Shown in pieces: positions 36,163 through 44,213 of a DNA stretch of 64,000 nt. How positions within the stretch are numbered: the first letter of the stretch is position 1; every line of letters starts with the position of its first letter. A program made the translations under genes and the position numbers. The notes under the pieces are model-generated. The model made no database searches and was not told the origin of the DNA. It worked only from the letters and a program-made list of their open reading frames with translations. The DNA comes from Trinickia sp. Y13 (GTDB lineage: Bacteria > Pseudomonadota > Gammaproteobacteria > Burkholderiales > Burkholderiaceae), in NCBI RefSeq assembly GCF_029522115.1, contig NZ_JAKWFK010000001.1, forward strand, positions 248,001-312,000, in the 5' to 3' direction.

Positions 36163-36660
36163 ATGAATAACGCAACGCAATACATGTCGATTCAAGTCGA
36201 ATATTCGCTTTTAGATCCTAGTACTCCCTATTCTCCCGATTCTGATACAACCGTGGAGTGGGGAATGGATCAGAACGATCCGATGCCATTCGCTTGGTCT
36301 CTATGGTCCCCGTTGAACCCAGAGGGCGCCATGTACATGAATCAACTCGCGTCGTGGGACTCGAAGTCGCCGCTTAATATTTCATATTTTTCCATCCAAG
36401 ATGCCGACGATAGCGTTGCATTGCTTAATACGGTAAAGATAATAATTCCTACGGGTATTACTTTTCCGGGTTTGGTATTTCAGTTTTATCTGCTGGCAGA
36501 CAAAACGGTGCAAAACAAAACGCCAGTTGACTTCACCGCAGCAGCTATTCCGACTCAATTGCAGATCACGATAAGAGATGGAAGTGATTCAACCAATAAG
36601 GCTGTTCTGACATTTGACGAACCTCAAAGTTCCGCGTTGATTTTTATCAACAACGATTGA
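36163..36660 (+). CDS. Unknown protein, orphan block gene 1 (paralogue of gene 2)
   Basis: 165 residues from ATG 36163 (MNNATQYMSIQVEY), 5-7 bp after a GGAG site. It has no signal peptide or membrane segment and looks beta-rich. It shares with the next gene TQYM.I.V.Y at the start, an internal MNQ..(W/F)DS, L..FSI..AD, and FQFYLLADKTV..KT.V, so the two are tandem paralogues at perhaps a third identity. Family unknown to me. AT-richer than the housekeeping genes, and placed ahead of the eCIS genes on the same strand, so it may be an associated effector, surface or immunity-type protein. Confidence 0.7.
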   Translation: MNNATQYMSIQVEYSLLDPSTPYSPDSDTTVEWGMDQNDPMPFAWSLWSPLNPEGAMYMNQLASWDSKSPLNISYFSIQDADDSVALLNTVKIIIPTGITFPGLVFQFYLLADKTVQNKTPVDFTAAAIPTQLQITIRDGSDSTNKAVLTFDEPQSSALIFINND

Positions 36661-36856
36661 ATGTGATGCTTGAGGTGTGGCGTAAATTCGATAGGCTGGG
36701 TGTAGGTTGAATCGTGTGAGATGCGATTTTTATTCCGAGATTTATATCGTGTTGCACGCTAGCCCTGAATTAGCAAGTTGCTATTTCGCCGGTTGTGCTG
36801 TCTGATATATGACTGATGGCTTTAATCTAAGCAATATTTAAAATTTGGAGTGATAT

Positions 36857-37339
36857 ATGGGACCCATAACGCAATATATGCCGATCAAGGTGGACTATAT
36901 AACTGACTCTCCTATTAATGGTGGAACGAACGGGGTCACCATAAAATGGAGCACGCTGGGAACTTTGGGTGAGCATTTTTCGTGGGGGTTGTGCAATCCG
37001 CTGAGCGGGAGTGGGACGACCGTGATGAATCAAGCCGGCACGTTTGATTCGCCATTGGCGCTGCCGCTTTGCTCTTTTTCGATTCTTGCCGTCGATGCAA
37101 ATCTGCATAATGCCGTTGAGATAAAAATCCCACCGAATACCGATTTCAATGGGATGAGTCTCCAGTTCTTTTTGCTGGCGGACAATACGGTGACGAGCAA
37201 GACAAAGGTCCCTCTTTCCGTGTCGAGTCCGCCTGCGCAATTAACGATTCACGTGTACGACGCAAAAGCGCCGGCGGTGGGATGTAAGTTGAATCACCTT
37301 CAGTTCACCGGATCTTTCTACTTCCGTCCCGAGGGTTGA
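36857..37339 (+). CDS. Unknown protein, orphan block gene 2 (paralogue of gene 1)
   Basis: 160 residues from ATG 36857 with TTGGAG 7 bp upstream. It is the paralogue of the preceding gene: TQYMPIKVDY, TVMNQAGTFDS, LCSFSILAVDA and LQFFLLADNTVTSKTKV occur in the same order. No secretion signal, membrane segment or catalytic motif is visible. The 196-bp gap before it holds no gene. Duplication in a laterally acquired block suggests variable partners or targets, but no function can be assigned. Confidence 0.7.
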   Translation: MGPITQYMPIKVDYITDSPINGGTNGVTIKWSTLGTLGEHFSWGLCNPLSGSGTTVMNQAGTFDSPLALPLCSFSILAVDANLHNAVEIKIPPNTDFNGMSLQFFLLADNTVTSKTKVPLSVSSPPAQLTIHVYDAKAPAVGCKLNHLQFTGSFYFRPEG

Positions 37340-37399
37340 GCGTCGAGTCGACCACCGGTGTGCCGCTGAATCGATATCCTGCAGTAGATGAGAGGTCAT

Positions 37400-37912
37400 A
37401 TGCCTATCACCCAATCGTATCCGGAATTCAACAATTGTACGATTAGATTCGAGAATTTTGTTCCGGGCGAAATAATCAGACTCGCGACCGACAAAATGGG
37501 ATTGTCAGGCGAGGAGGCGAGCAACGCGCCAACGATCTGGTCCTGCTCCGTGGGTGATGAAAAGGGATGCCTGAAGATTCAGCGGACAGTGGTGGGTCGG
37601 GAATGGACAGTTCCGATTGGCCTGTCTCTTTTTAGCGCCCAAGGTGATGTTTTGTCACTGCAAGTGGCGGGCGAAGATATTGCTGCTACATCCGATGTTA
37701 AGCACACTGAGGCGATCTCGCCACTGTTTTCATTGATTCATGTCGATACCTTTCTGAGCGCGGTATCTGGCACAGCGCAGGCGACGCTGTATTTCCGAAG
37801 TTCGTATGAAGCGACCGCGTCCGTGGAGCTTTGCGGTCAAAGAGCTCTACTGAGCAATAATCGTTGGCAGGCGACTTATGATTGGGTTTTTAATGATCGC
37901 GACAAGAGGTAA
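37400..37912 (+). CDS. Unknown protein, orphan block gene 3
   Basis: 170 residues from ATG 37400 (MPITQSYPEF); an in-frame ATG at 37388 is also possible. The sequence alternates hydrophobic and polar residues, suggesting a beta-sandwich (CTIRFENFVPGEIIRLATDK, GREWTVPIGLSLFSAQGDVL). There is no signal peptide or known motif. It lies in the same direction as its neighbours with a 60-bp gap on each side. No family recognised. Confidence 0.65.
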   Translation: MPITQSYPEFNNCTIRFENFVPGEIIRLATDKMGLSGEEASNAPTIWSCSVGDEKGCLKIQRTVVGREWTVPIGLSLFSAQGDVLSLQVAGEDIAATSDVKHTEAISPLFSLIHVDTFLSAVSGTAQATLYFRSSYEATASVELCGQRALLSNNRWQATYDWVFNDRDKR

Positions 37913-37975
37913 TGGAGCGCCACTTCGAGCTGAGTTGTTTATCTGAATGATGGTTGCTGACCTGCGAGGTACGCG

Positions 37976-38521
37976 ATGGACCACGTGAACGAAAGCGAGC
38001 TTGTAAGCATGAAGGGAGAGCCATCGCCACCAGACGGATCTTCGCCTCACCCGGATTCGGCGGACGACGTGCATGCTCGCTCAGCCCCGACACATATTTC
38101 GCCGATCAAAGGAGACCGATCTCAGTATTCTACAGAGAATTCCTCGAAACTCTATCCCGTTACTATCGTGCTTTATCAATTGCCAGCCGACGGAAAAGCG
38201 GATGTTATAATCTATCCTTTCTGTAACGCGAATTGGTCAAGTGGCGGAAAGGGAATCGGTGTCACTCAGATGACAATTGAGGTTCCTCGAGGCGGGGTCA
38301 TGCCGATGCGTAGTTTTGGATTAAATCGTCGTCGGCTTTCATTTAAAACATCGAATGCTTGTGACGAGCTTAGAATCTCGCTATATCTGAATTCGAGTGA
38401 ATCGCTGATTCAGGGTCGCGTCGATTTGTCAACCGGCGGTTGGGCCAGATTTGAGTCGGAAATCGATGAAACGAATGTGACGCAGAGGGGATCGTTTGCT
38501 CTTATGATCGGAGGGGCATAA
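37976..38521 (+). CDS. Unknown protein, orphan block gene 4
   Basis: 181 residues from ATG 37976 with GAGGTA upstream. The first 55 residues are polar and Pro/Ser-rich, probably disordered. The remainder looks beta-rich (YPVTIVLYQLPADGKADVII, GVTQMTIEVPRGGVMPMRSF). Its stop overlaps the next start by one base (TAATG), so the two are translated together. No recognised family and no export signal. Confidence 0.65.
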   Translation: MDHVNESELVSMKGEPSPPDGSSPHPDSADDVHARSAPTHISPIKGDRSQYSTENSSKLYPVTIVLYQLPADGKADVIIYPFCNANWSSGGKGIGVTQMTIEVPRGGVMPMRSFGLNRRRLSFKTSNACDELRISLYLNSSESLIQGRVDLSTGGWARFESEIDETNVTQRGSFALMIGGA

Positions 38522-39348
38522 TGAATCTTGTCCCGGTTATTTTTGATTTTAGGGATATTTCCCAAAAATACAATTTGTGCGTCTGTTTGACGACCGCGGA
38601 CGTTTGTTGGGCTCTCGCGGATGAAGGTGTTGGTGATCAGGGATTATCCTACAATTCCGTTATTCCGGATGATTCTCGCGCGCCGTGTATTCAGCGAGTG
38701 CAAATCAAGACGTCGCCGTCGGGATCAGTTCTCGAGTTGGACGTGGACCCGTCGCTCGGAAGTAGCACGTTCACGTTGACGTGTTATGTGGAGGTGCCAC
38801 CAGATTTGAAGTCGATTCAGGGTTATTGCTCGTTGAGCAGCGATGCTCGTATCGTGGTCCGGTTCGGCGATGCCCCAGCTGTTGAATGGTGTGACGGTCC
38901 AATCGAGATGGTGCTGTGCGCGGCGCCTTCGCACGCGCGACGCCTTACTGTGACGGGCACAGGGTTGTCTGGGGGGGAAGTGGCGACCATTAATTTGTCT
39001 GGTCCAGCTAAGGCGTTCGACGTTGATTGGGTGATTTTAAACGGGCGGTCGGGAATCTGTTCTGTATCCATGATGCCGGTGCATGGCAAGACTTTCGCGC
39101 TATGCGCATTGTCGATGGGAAAGAACCAGTTGAAGCTGGTGACTTCACCGGATGTCACTAATAGTGATGCATGTGATTTCATAATCGAAACCTATGTTGA
39201 TATAACCGAATCCGCTTCGACGGATCTTGGCATTAACCAAATATTGCTATGGACTAATTATCAAGGTGCGGGCAAGATCTCCGCTAAGCTAGGTGCGCAG
39301 TTGCCGCGCTATCTGACAAACATAAAAAGTGCTTTTGATGTGACTTAA
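38521..39348 (+). CDS. Unknown protein, orphan block gene 5
   Basis: 275 residues. ATG 38521 overlaps the previous stop and has a GGAGGGG site. The sequence is beta-rich throughout with scattered cysteines (YNLCVCLTTADVCWALAD, SSTFTLTCYVEVPPD, IEMVLCAAPSHARRLTVTGT), without signal peptide, membrane helix or catalytic motif. It is the last of the five genes before the eCIS core, which starts 201 bp downstream. Confidence 0.65.
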   Translation: MNLVPVIFDFRDISQKYNLCVCLTTADVCWALADEGVGDQGLSYNSVIPDDSRAPCIQRVQIKTSPSGSVLELDVDPSLGSSTFTLTCYVEVPPDLKSIQGYCSLSSDARIVVRFGDAPAVEWCDGPIEMVLCAAPSHARRLTVTGTGLSGGEVATINLSGPAKAFDVDWVILNGRSGICSVSMMPVHGKTFALCALSMGKNQLKLVTSPDVTNSDACDFIIETYVDITESASTDLGINQILLWTNYQGAGKISAKLGAQLPRYLTNIKSAFDVT

Positions 39349-39549
39349 TCGTGCTCGACATATGACACGATCTTGTTGTTGGATCAATCGGTTGCCTGCT
39401 GTCGAGTGAAATTGACGGGGCGGAGTATAAGTTTAATGTATGTTTCAGATTGTTGCCATGCTGATGACGCAAATCGATCCAGAGCAGGTAGGTGCTGTCG
39501 GCCAGCTGGTTCGGCGGCGACCTGCGACCACACCTTGTAATGTCGGATC

Positions 39550-40176
39550 ATGCTAAATCTCCCAACCGACCCTGAGCAAGTAATAGCGGGCGTTAGCAAT
39601 GCGCTACGTAGCTTTATCTGCGCGTACGTGCCTCGCTTGGCGTCCGAGGATACGGTGGTGTTCGATTCGCCTGGGGCGCCCGAGGCCATTAGCGAAAACA
39701 AGCTTTTGCTTTATCTGTACCAAATCGAGCTCAATCCAGAATTGCGCAATGCTCCGCCGACGGTATCAGCGGAGCAGGGTGACTCGAGCATGGCCTCGCT
39801 AGTCCTGACGCCTGCACCGCTGGCGGTGGATTTGCTTTATATGGCCGTGATCTTCGGCCAATCTCCCGAGTACGAGCAGATGATCGGCGGCAGTGTGGTC
39901 GGCCTTCTGGACCGCTGCGGCAGCATACCATCAGAATTCATTACACAAACGCTTAGGGATAGTGATAACGCCAAACTCGCGGTGATCCCACAGCCTGCGA
40001 CGATTCACATGCTGCGCGACCTGTGGGCGGGATTTCCGAACAAGGCGTATCACCTAACGAAGCTTTACACCGTCTCGCCCGTTCGCTTGCCATCGCCTGG
40101 CATGCCTGTCGATCTCGTGCTTAAGAGCGACGTAGGTGCAGTCATCTCCAATCGCCAATCGCAGCCGCCGAGGTGA
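39550..40176 (+). CDS. eCIS tail terminator/cap protein, Pvc16/DUF4255 family
   Basis: 208 residues. The N-terminal region (ISNVSNALRSF-like AGVSNALRSFICAYVPRL, then ENKLLLYLYQIELNPELRN) and TPAPLAVDLLYMAVIFGQSP are hallmarks of DUF4255, the Afp16/Pvc16 family. In PVC and Afp particles this protein caps the sheath and tube at the distal end and sets the particle end. It is the first core gene of the contractile injection system and is followed 4 bp later by the Ig-like gene, a common order in soil-bacterial eCIS loci. Confidence 0.88.
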   Translation: MLNLPTDPEQVIAGVSNALRSFICAYVPRLASEDTVVFDSPGAPEAISENKLLLYLYQIELNPELRNAPPTVSAEQGDSSMASLVLTPAPLAVDLLYMAVIFGQSPEYEQMIGGSVVGLLDRCGSIPSEFITQTLRDSDNAKLAVIPQPATIHMLRDLWAGFPNKAYHLTKLYTVSPVRLPSPGMPVDLVLKSDVGAVISNRQSQPPR

Positions 40177-40180
40177 ATGT

Positions 40181-40807
40181 ATGAAGCGCGACATAGTAGT
40201 CACCACTGAGCTCCCGGCGATCGTGCAATTGCTCGACGGATTCTCGGGTGAACCGCTCGACGGCGACGTCCCAGTAACGTTTCTGGTTGACGGAGCGCCC
40301 TACACGCCGCTTTACAAGGGAAGTGGCTTTTATGTGTTCATGGATCTGGTCGATACACGGCCGCACCACTTGAACGTGACTTGCGCCGGATTCGCAGACG
40401 TTCAAGCGACGCTGACCGCGATCTCGCTTCCGCTTCTTAAGCCGCTTGCGGACCTCATCGTCGTCCTCACCCTGGGACCGACTCCGGCCTATTCGTTTCC
40501 GACCGGCACCACACTGCTATGCGGACAAGTTATCAGCGACGGCGCACCGTTGGGGGACGTCGAGGTGTTCGCTCTATTTTCGGATCGACAGGGCACATGG
40601 CATTGGCGCAAGACTTGGACGTACGCAGCGCGGGATGACAGCCCTTACTTCGGGCACTACGCACTCGCTTTGCCTTCCAGCACTGCGAGCGCGCCAGTGA
40701 ATCTTCGTTTTACAAAAGATGGACACACGTCGCATTTCGAGCGGGTGGCGCCAGCCCGCTCGCGGACGACAATTGTTGGTGCAAACCTGCAGCCGGCAAA
40801 TGCCTAA
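40181..40807 (+). CDS. eCIS-associated Ig-like (carboxypeptidase regulatory-like) protein
   Basis: 208 residues from ATG 40181 with GAGGTGA upstream. Two beta-sandwich repeats can be seen: IVQLLDGFSGEPLDGDVPV with HHLNVTCAGFADVQATL (about 10-90), and LLCGQVISDGAPLGDVEVFA to VNLRFTKDGHTSHF (about 115-195). This is the pattern of carboxypeptidase-regulatory or Ig-like domains. It lies between the terminator and sheath genes, so it may decorate the sheath or assist its assembly. It is not a protease. Confidence 0.7.
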   Translation: MKRDIVVTTELPAIVQLLDGFSGEPLDGDVPVTFLVDGAPYTPLYKGSGFYVFMDLVDTRPHHLNVTCAGFADVQATLTAISLPLLKPLADLIVVLTLGPTPAYSFPTGTTLLCGQVISDGAPLGDVEVFALFSDRQGTWHWRKTWTYAARDDSPYFGHYALALPSSTASAPVNLRFTKDGHTSHFERVAPARSRTTIVGANLQPANA

Positions 40808-40819
40808 GGAGATGTGAGC

Positions 40820-42523
40820 ATGGCAGACGGGAACCCCTATTCGCATCCGGGCGTATATATCGATGAATTACCAGGAACGCCGACGATCGCTAGCGTCTCG
40901 ACGTCCATTCCAGTGTTCGTCGGAGCGCCGCAAACGCTCGACCCCGCCGACCTGAACGTGGCTCGACTCGTCAACGGCTGGGCTGATTATCGGGCCCGAT
41001 ACGGTGACTATGTTTGGGGCTCCGAGCTGTCGAAGGCAGTGTACGAATTTTTTGCAGAGGGCGGGACGACGGCCTACGTCGTCGGCGTGAATTCAACGAC
41101 TCAGTCTGCTCCGGCTGGCAACACCAGCATCTCCGACGCAGCGACCGCAACATATTCGATCAACGCGGCCAGTGCCGGTACGTGGGGTAAAAATCTCTAT
41201 ATCGCCATCGTCGACGCGGGGCCTACGCCGCCCACGGGTCAGGCATCCAGCTATTTTTCCGTGAATGTTCAGGTGAAGGTCGCCGATTTGACTGGCACCA
41301 CGCTCACCATCGCGCAGCGGCTGCTCAAGCAGTACGTCACGGATAATGCAATAAAACCGACGGGCGACCACTATGTGTTGGAATCGTTTGGTGCCTTCAC
41401 ATTTTCCAGCGTGGCTGCGGGCGGTACCACCTGCAAATTGGCTGTGCAAATCAACGCGAAGTCGATATTCATTAGGGTGGTAGGTGTTGCGCCTGTCCAA
41501 GTCTCCAAGCTCACCACCGCTCGCACAGGCGCACCTACTCAGTTGAAAGGCGGTACGGACTTCGCGCTTTCGGGTTATTCGGCGGCGTGGCCTGCGCTCT
41601 CGTCGGTATCGGACGCCAGCCTCGTGGCGACCCCCGATGCTGCGGTCGCCGACATGACCGGCGGCGCGGATGCAACGGATGTGAAAGACTATAAAAAGGC
41701 CATTATTACAACGGGCGTGTTGTTGACATGCCAGAATGCAAACCTAAAGAACTTGTTTTATGTGATTGATGCGCCTTACGTTGGAATTCCCGCCAGTGTA
41801 AACGGCGCGATTCCTTCGAACGGCCAAAACGTCGTCGATTTCGTGTTGGGCACGAAAGACAATATACCTTTGATTTCGTACGAAAATGCCGGATTTTACT
41901 ACCCGTGGCCAGTTGTGCTGAACCCCGTTTCCGGCATGAGTGTGCCCGTTCCGCCAAGTGGCCCGGTAATGGGTTGTATGGCGAGAACCGACATCAACGC
42001 GGGTGTGCATTTTTCGCCTGCGGGAGTGGTAAACGGTCATATTCAAACGGCCACGGGAATGACAAAATGGCTTAGTGAAATAGACCAGGATACCTGCAAC
42101 CCGCATGGAATTAACGTAATTCGGAATGTCCCGGGTTACGGTATTACAATTTATGGGGCGCGCACGCTAGCTGTGGGGACGGAGTGGCAATACACGGCCG
42201 TTCGCCGTTTCGTGACGCAGTGTGAGTTGAGTTTGAAGGCAGGTCTTCAGTGGGTCGTTTTCGAACCCAATAGCAATTTTTTGTGGACGACTATCATTCG
42301 AGAGGTATCAGCCTATCTAAGTATGCTCTGGAATGAGGGCGCGCTGTTTGGCAATTCGCCGCAAGAGGCTTTTTTTGTGACCTGCGACGAGACGAATAAT
42401 CCACCCGCCCAGCGCACGCAGGGCATCCTCAATGTCGACGTGGGGTTGGCTGTCCTCTATCCGGCGGAGTTCGTGGTGATCCGGATTTCGCAGATCACCT
42501 CGACTCCGAGTTCCGGATCTTGA
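40820..42523 (+). CDS. Contractile tail sheath protein (Pvc2-like)
   Basis: 567 residues. ATG 40820 follows AAGGAG (40806-40811); an in-frame GTG at 40814 is less well placed. The N-terminus HPGVYIDELPGTPTIASVST, then PVFVGAPQ, FFAEGGTTAYVVGV and the C-terminal domain with GINVIRNVPGYGITIYGART, RRFVTQCELSLKAGLQWVVF and PPAQRTQGILNVDVGLAVLY are typical of phage and eCIS sheaths. The sheath contracts to drive the tube through the target membrane. Only one sheath gene is present, whereas PVC and Afp carry several. Confidence 0.95.
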   Translation: MADGNPYSHPGVYIDELPGTPTIASVSTSIPVFVGAPQTLDPADLNVARLVNGWADYRARYGDYVWGSELSKAVYEFFAEGGTTAYVVGVNSTTQSAPAGNTSISDAATATYSINAASAGTWGKNLYIAIVDAGPTPPTGQASSYFSVNVQVKVADLTGTTLTIAQRLLKQYVTDNAIKPTGDHYVLESFGAFTFSSVAAGGTTCKLAVQINAKSIFIRVVGVAPVQVSKLTTARTGAPTQLKGGTDFALSGYSAAWPALSSVSDASLVATPDAAVADMTGGADATDVKDYKKAIITTGVLLTCQNANLKNLFYVIDAPYVGIPASVNGAIPSNGQNVVDFVLGTKDNIPLISYENAGFYYPWPVVLNPVSGMSVPVPPSGPVMGCMARTDINAGVHFSPAGVVNGHIQTATGMTKWLSEIDQDTCNPHGINVIRNVPGYGITIYGARTLAVGTEWQYTAVRRFVTQCELSLKAGLQWVVFEPNSNFLWTTIIREVSAYLSMLWNEGALFGNSPQEAFFVTCDETNNPPAQRTQGILNVDVGLAVLYPAEFVVIRISQITSTPSSGS

Positions 42524-42535
42524 CGGAGTTATTTC

Positions 42536-42976
42536 ATGGCTATCGATCCTTTTCGCGGATTTCGCTTCATCGTCGACATTACCCCAAAGGTGACTGCTTC
42601 GTTTTCGGAGGTCACCATACCGGATATCACCATTGATACAGTGGAATACCGTGAAGGGAAAGACAAGTACCCTAATAAACGAGTGTTTTCCGGTCTGACG
42701 TCGTACGGCACTGTATCTCTGAAGAAGGGAATAACATCGTCGCGCGACCTATATCTCTGGCATGCCTCTGTTGTGACCTCCGGAACGGCGGCAGCGCATG
42801 CTAAGCGCCACGGGACGATCATCCTGCTCGATGCCGATGGTTCTATCGGTGCGAAATGGACGTTCCATAACGCGTTTCCGACCCATTTGTCGACGACCGC
42901 ACTGAGTGCGAGCAGCGCGGAAGTCATGATTGAAACACTCGAATTGCACATCGAGCGAATGACGCGTGATAAGTAA
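42536..42976 (+). CDS. Tail tube protein (Pvc1/gp19-like)
   Basis: 146 residues from ATG 42536 with GGAG upstream. Features of the gp19/Hcp-like tube fold are DPFRGFRFIVDITPKVTASF at the start, a middle GTVSLKKGITSSRDLYLWHA and a C-terminal EVMIETLELHIERM strand. It forms the hexameric rings of the inner tube. It follows the sheath gene by 12 bp, and a second, longer tube-like gene lies at 43621. Confidence 0.92.
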   Translation: MAIDPFRGFRFIVDITPKVTASFSEVTIPDITIDTVEYREGKDKYPNKRVFSGLTSYGTVSLKKGITSSRDLYLWHASVVTSGTAAAHAKRHGTIILLDADGSIGAKWTFHNAFPTHLSTTALSASSAEVMIETLELHIERMTRDK

Positions 42977-43014
42977 CAGAGTTGACCGACTAACCAAAAG
43001 TTAAAGGTGCGGCC

Positions 43015-43410
43015 GTGGAAGATCCAATCTGTATTGAATTTCCGTTTACCTTAAAAATAGGGTTGCGTGGTGACGACGGCACCTTGCATCGAGAAGGCAT
43101 AATGCGCCTTGCGACTGCCGCCGATGAGATCGTTTCCATGCGGGACAGCCGCGTCCAGGCCAACCCGGCCTATCAGCCGATCATTGTTTTGTCGCGAGTG
43201 ATCCTAAAATTGGGGACGCTCGAGGTTATTACACCGGCTGTAATGGAAACGCTGTTTATGGCGGATTACAACCATCTGCTCAAGCTCTACGAAGAGATCA
43301 ATCAGCTCGATACCGAGTCCGGAGAGCGTGCAGTGCCTGGGCAGCCGTTGGAGGCATTCCCGGGAAACGTGGAATCGCTGCCGTTTCAGGCCAGCTTTAT
43401 GAGGAGATAG
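43015..43410 (+). CDS. Tail assembly chaperone-like protein, zero-frame product (G-like)
   Basis: 131 residues from GTG 43015 (MEDPICIEFPFTLKIGL), with AAAGGTG upstream. The protein lies where phage tail operons encode the assembly chaperone, directly after the tube gene, and contains REGIMRLATAADEIVSMRDS and VQANPAYQPIIVLSRVILKL, a pattern seen in eCIS loci next to DUF6760. The last part of the gene carries the slippery heptamer GGGAAAC in phase (43362-43368). About 14 codons after it the zero frame ends at TAG 43408-43410. Confidence 0.8.
   Translation: MEDPICIEFPFTLKIGLRGDDGTLHREGIMRLATAADEIVSMRDSRVQANPAYQPIIVLSRVILKLGTLEVITPAVMETLFMADYNHLLKLYEEINQLDTESGERAVPGQPLEAFPGNVESLPFQASFMRR
43362..43368 (+). 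promoter_or_regulatory. Predicted programmed -1 ribosomal frameshift site (GGGAAAC)
   Basis: In the zero frame the bases read as G GGA AAC, an exact X XXY YYZ slippery heptamer. A -1 slip re-pairs to GGG AAA and continues in the frame of the DUF6760-like protein. GGAGG at 43350-43354 lies 7 nt upstream, like the internal Shine-Dalgarno stimulator of dnaX. A short possible stem (GCTG/CAGC, 43377-43395) lies downstream. Lambda G/GT uses GGGAAAG at an equivalent place. Confidence 0.75.
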
Positions 43411-43574
43411 CGTTTATCGCTTATCACCTTCATTGGTCGCGTGCGGACATCATGTCGATGGCGCACTCGGAGCGGCGGCGGTGGTGTGAGGAAATCAGCA
43501 AGATCAACGACAAGATCAATGCAGCTCAAGAGACGGATGAGCCGCGAGGTATCGACATACGTGCGCTTGGGTAA
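43368..43574 (+). CDS. DUF6760-like extension, reached by -1 frameshift (T-like domain)
   Basis: The -1 frame encodes RGIAAVSGQLYEEIAFIAYH and LHWSRADIMSMAHSERRRWC, then EEISKINDKINAAQE, ending at TAA 43572-43574. YEEIAFIAYHLHWS and ERRRW match the small DUF6760 proteins of eCIS loci. There is no ATG, GTG or TTG in frame before the conserved part; the first in-frame ATG (IM, near 43452) would delete about 17 conserved residues. With the slip, a 186-residue fusion results (118 zero-frame plus 68). The role by analogy is chaperoning of tail assembly. Confidence 0.75.
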   Translation, partial: RGIAAVSGQLYEEIAFIAYHLHWSRADIMSMAHSERRRWCEEISKINDKINAAQETDEPRGIDIRALG

Positions 43575-43620
43575 GCACAGCCAACCCACGATCAGCGGAA
43601 ATATCTAACACGGGTGATGT

Positions 43621-44211
43621 ATGAGCTTTTCGGTCGGCGGTGCGCTTAACAAACTCGAGAGCGGATTCAAAACGCTAGAGAAGTTGGCGTTGGAACCCTA
43701 CAAGGCATACAACTTCCGCGTGATACTGCATCCTGCTCTGAGTTCAGGAAACCTGATGAGTTCGATTGTGACCGGCGGCATCGCGAGCTTGGCGCTAGGC
43801 AGCTTTGCCAGTGTGGAAGGCATCGGTTGGAATACGGAAGTGCATACGGTGCGGCAAGGCGGAGTCAACGACCGTGAGCACAAGCTGCCGGGCCGGACGA
43901 CGTGCAATGAACTGCAATTCACGAAAGGCCTGACGCTGCTTGATCCGATGTGGGAGTGGTACCGCTTCACCATGAAGGGCAAGGTGAAGCGCATGAACGG
44001 TACGATCTTCTTGATGTCGGATCTCCATACCCCCAGTTTTGGGCCCTTGCCCTCCGTAGGTCTACCGACTGCAGCGTGGAATTTTTATCATGCTTTTCCG
44101 CGCGCACTCGAGGGCGTGCATTTCGATGCCTCGCAAAGCGCACTAGCCGTCCAACGTATGACGCTTTCGATCGATCGGATCGAAAAGTTCAGTGTGAGCT
44201 CGTACTTCTAG
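43621..44211 (+). CDS. Second tail tube-like protein (Pvc5-like)
   Basis: 196 residues from ATG 43621. The family pattern PYKAYNFRVILHPALSSGNL, then FASVEGIGWNTEVHTVRQGG, ELQFTKGLTLLDPMWEWYRF and a final SALAVQRMTLSIDRIEKF identifies an eCIS tube-initiator or second tube protein. In PVC, Pvc5 joins the tube to the baseplate hub. It follows the chaperone pair and precedes the Arg-rich protein by 2 bp. Confidence 0.87.
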   Translation: MSFSVGGALNKLESGFKTLEKLALEPYKAYNFRVILHPALSSGNLMSSIVTGGIASLALGSFASVEGIGWNTEVHTVRQGGVNDREHKLPGRTTCNELQFTKGLTLLDPMWEWYRFTMKGKVKRMNGTIFLMSDLHTPSFGPLPSVGLPTAAWNFYHAFPRALEGVHFDASQSALAVQRMTLSIDRIEKFSVSSYF

Positions 44212-44213
44212 TC

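Noticed and set aside
43450-43574. Independent translation of the DUF6760-like gene from the internal ATG codons
   Set aside because: It would remove the conserved YEEIAFIAYHLHWS part, and no ribosome site precedes these ATGs; the frameshift explains the layout better.
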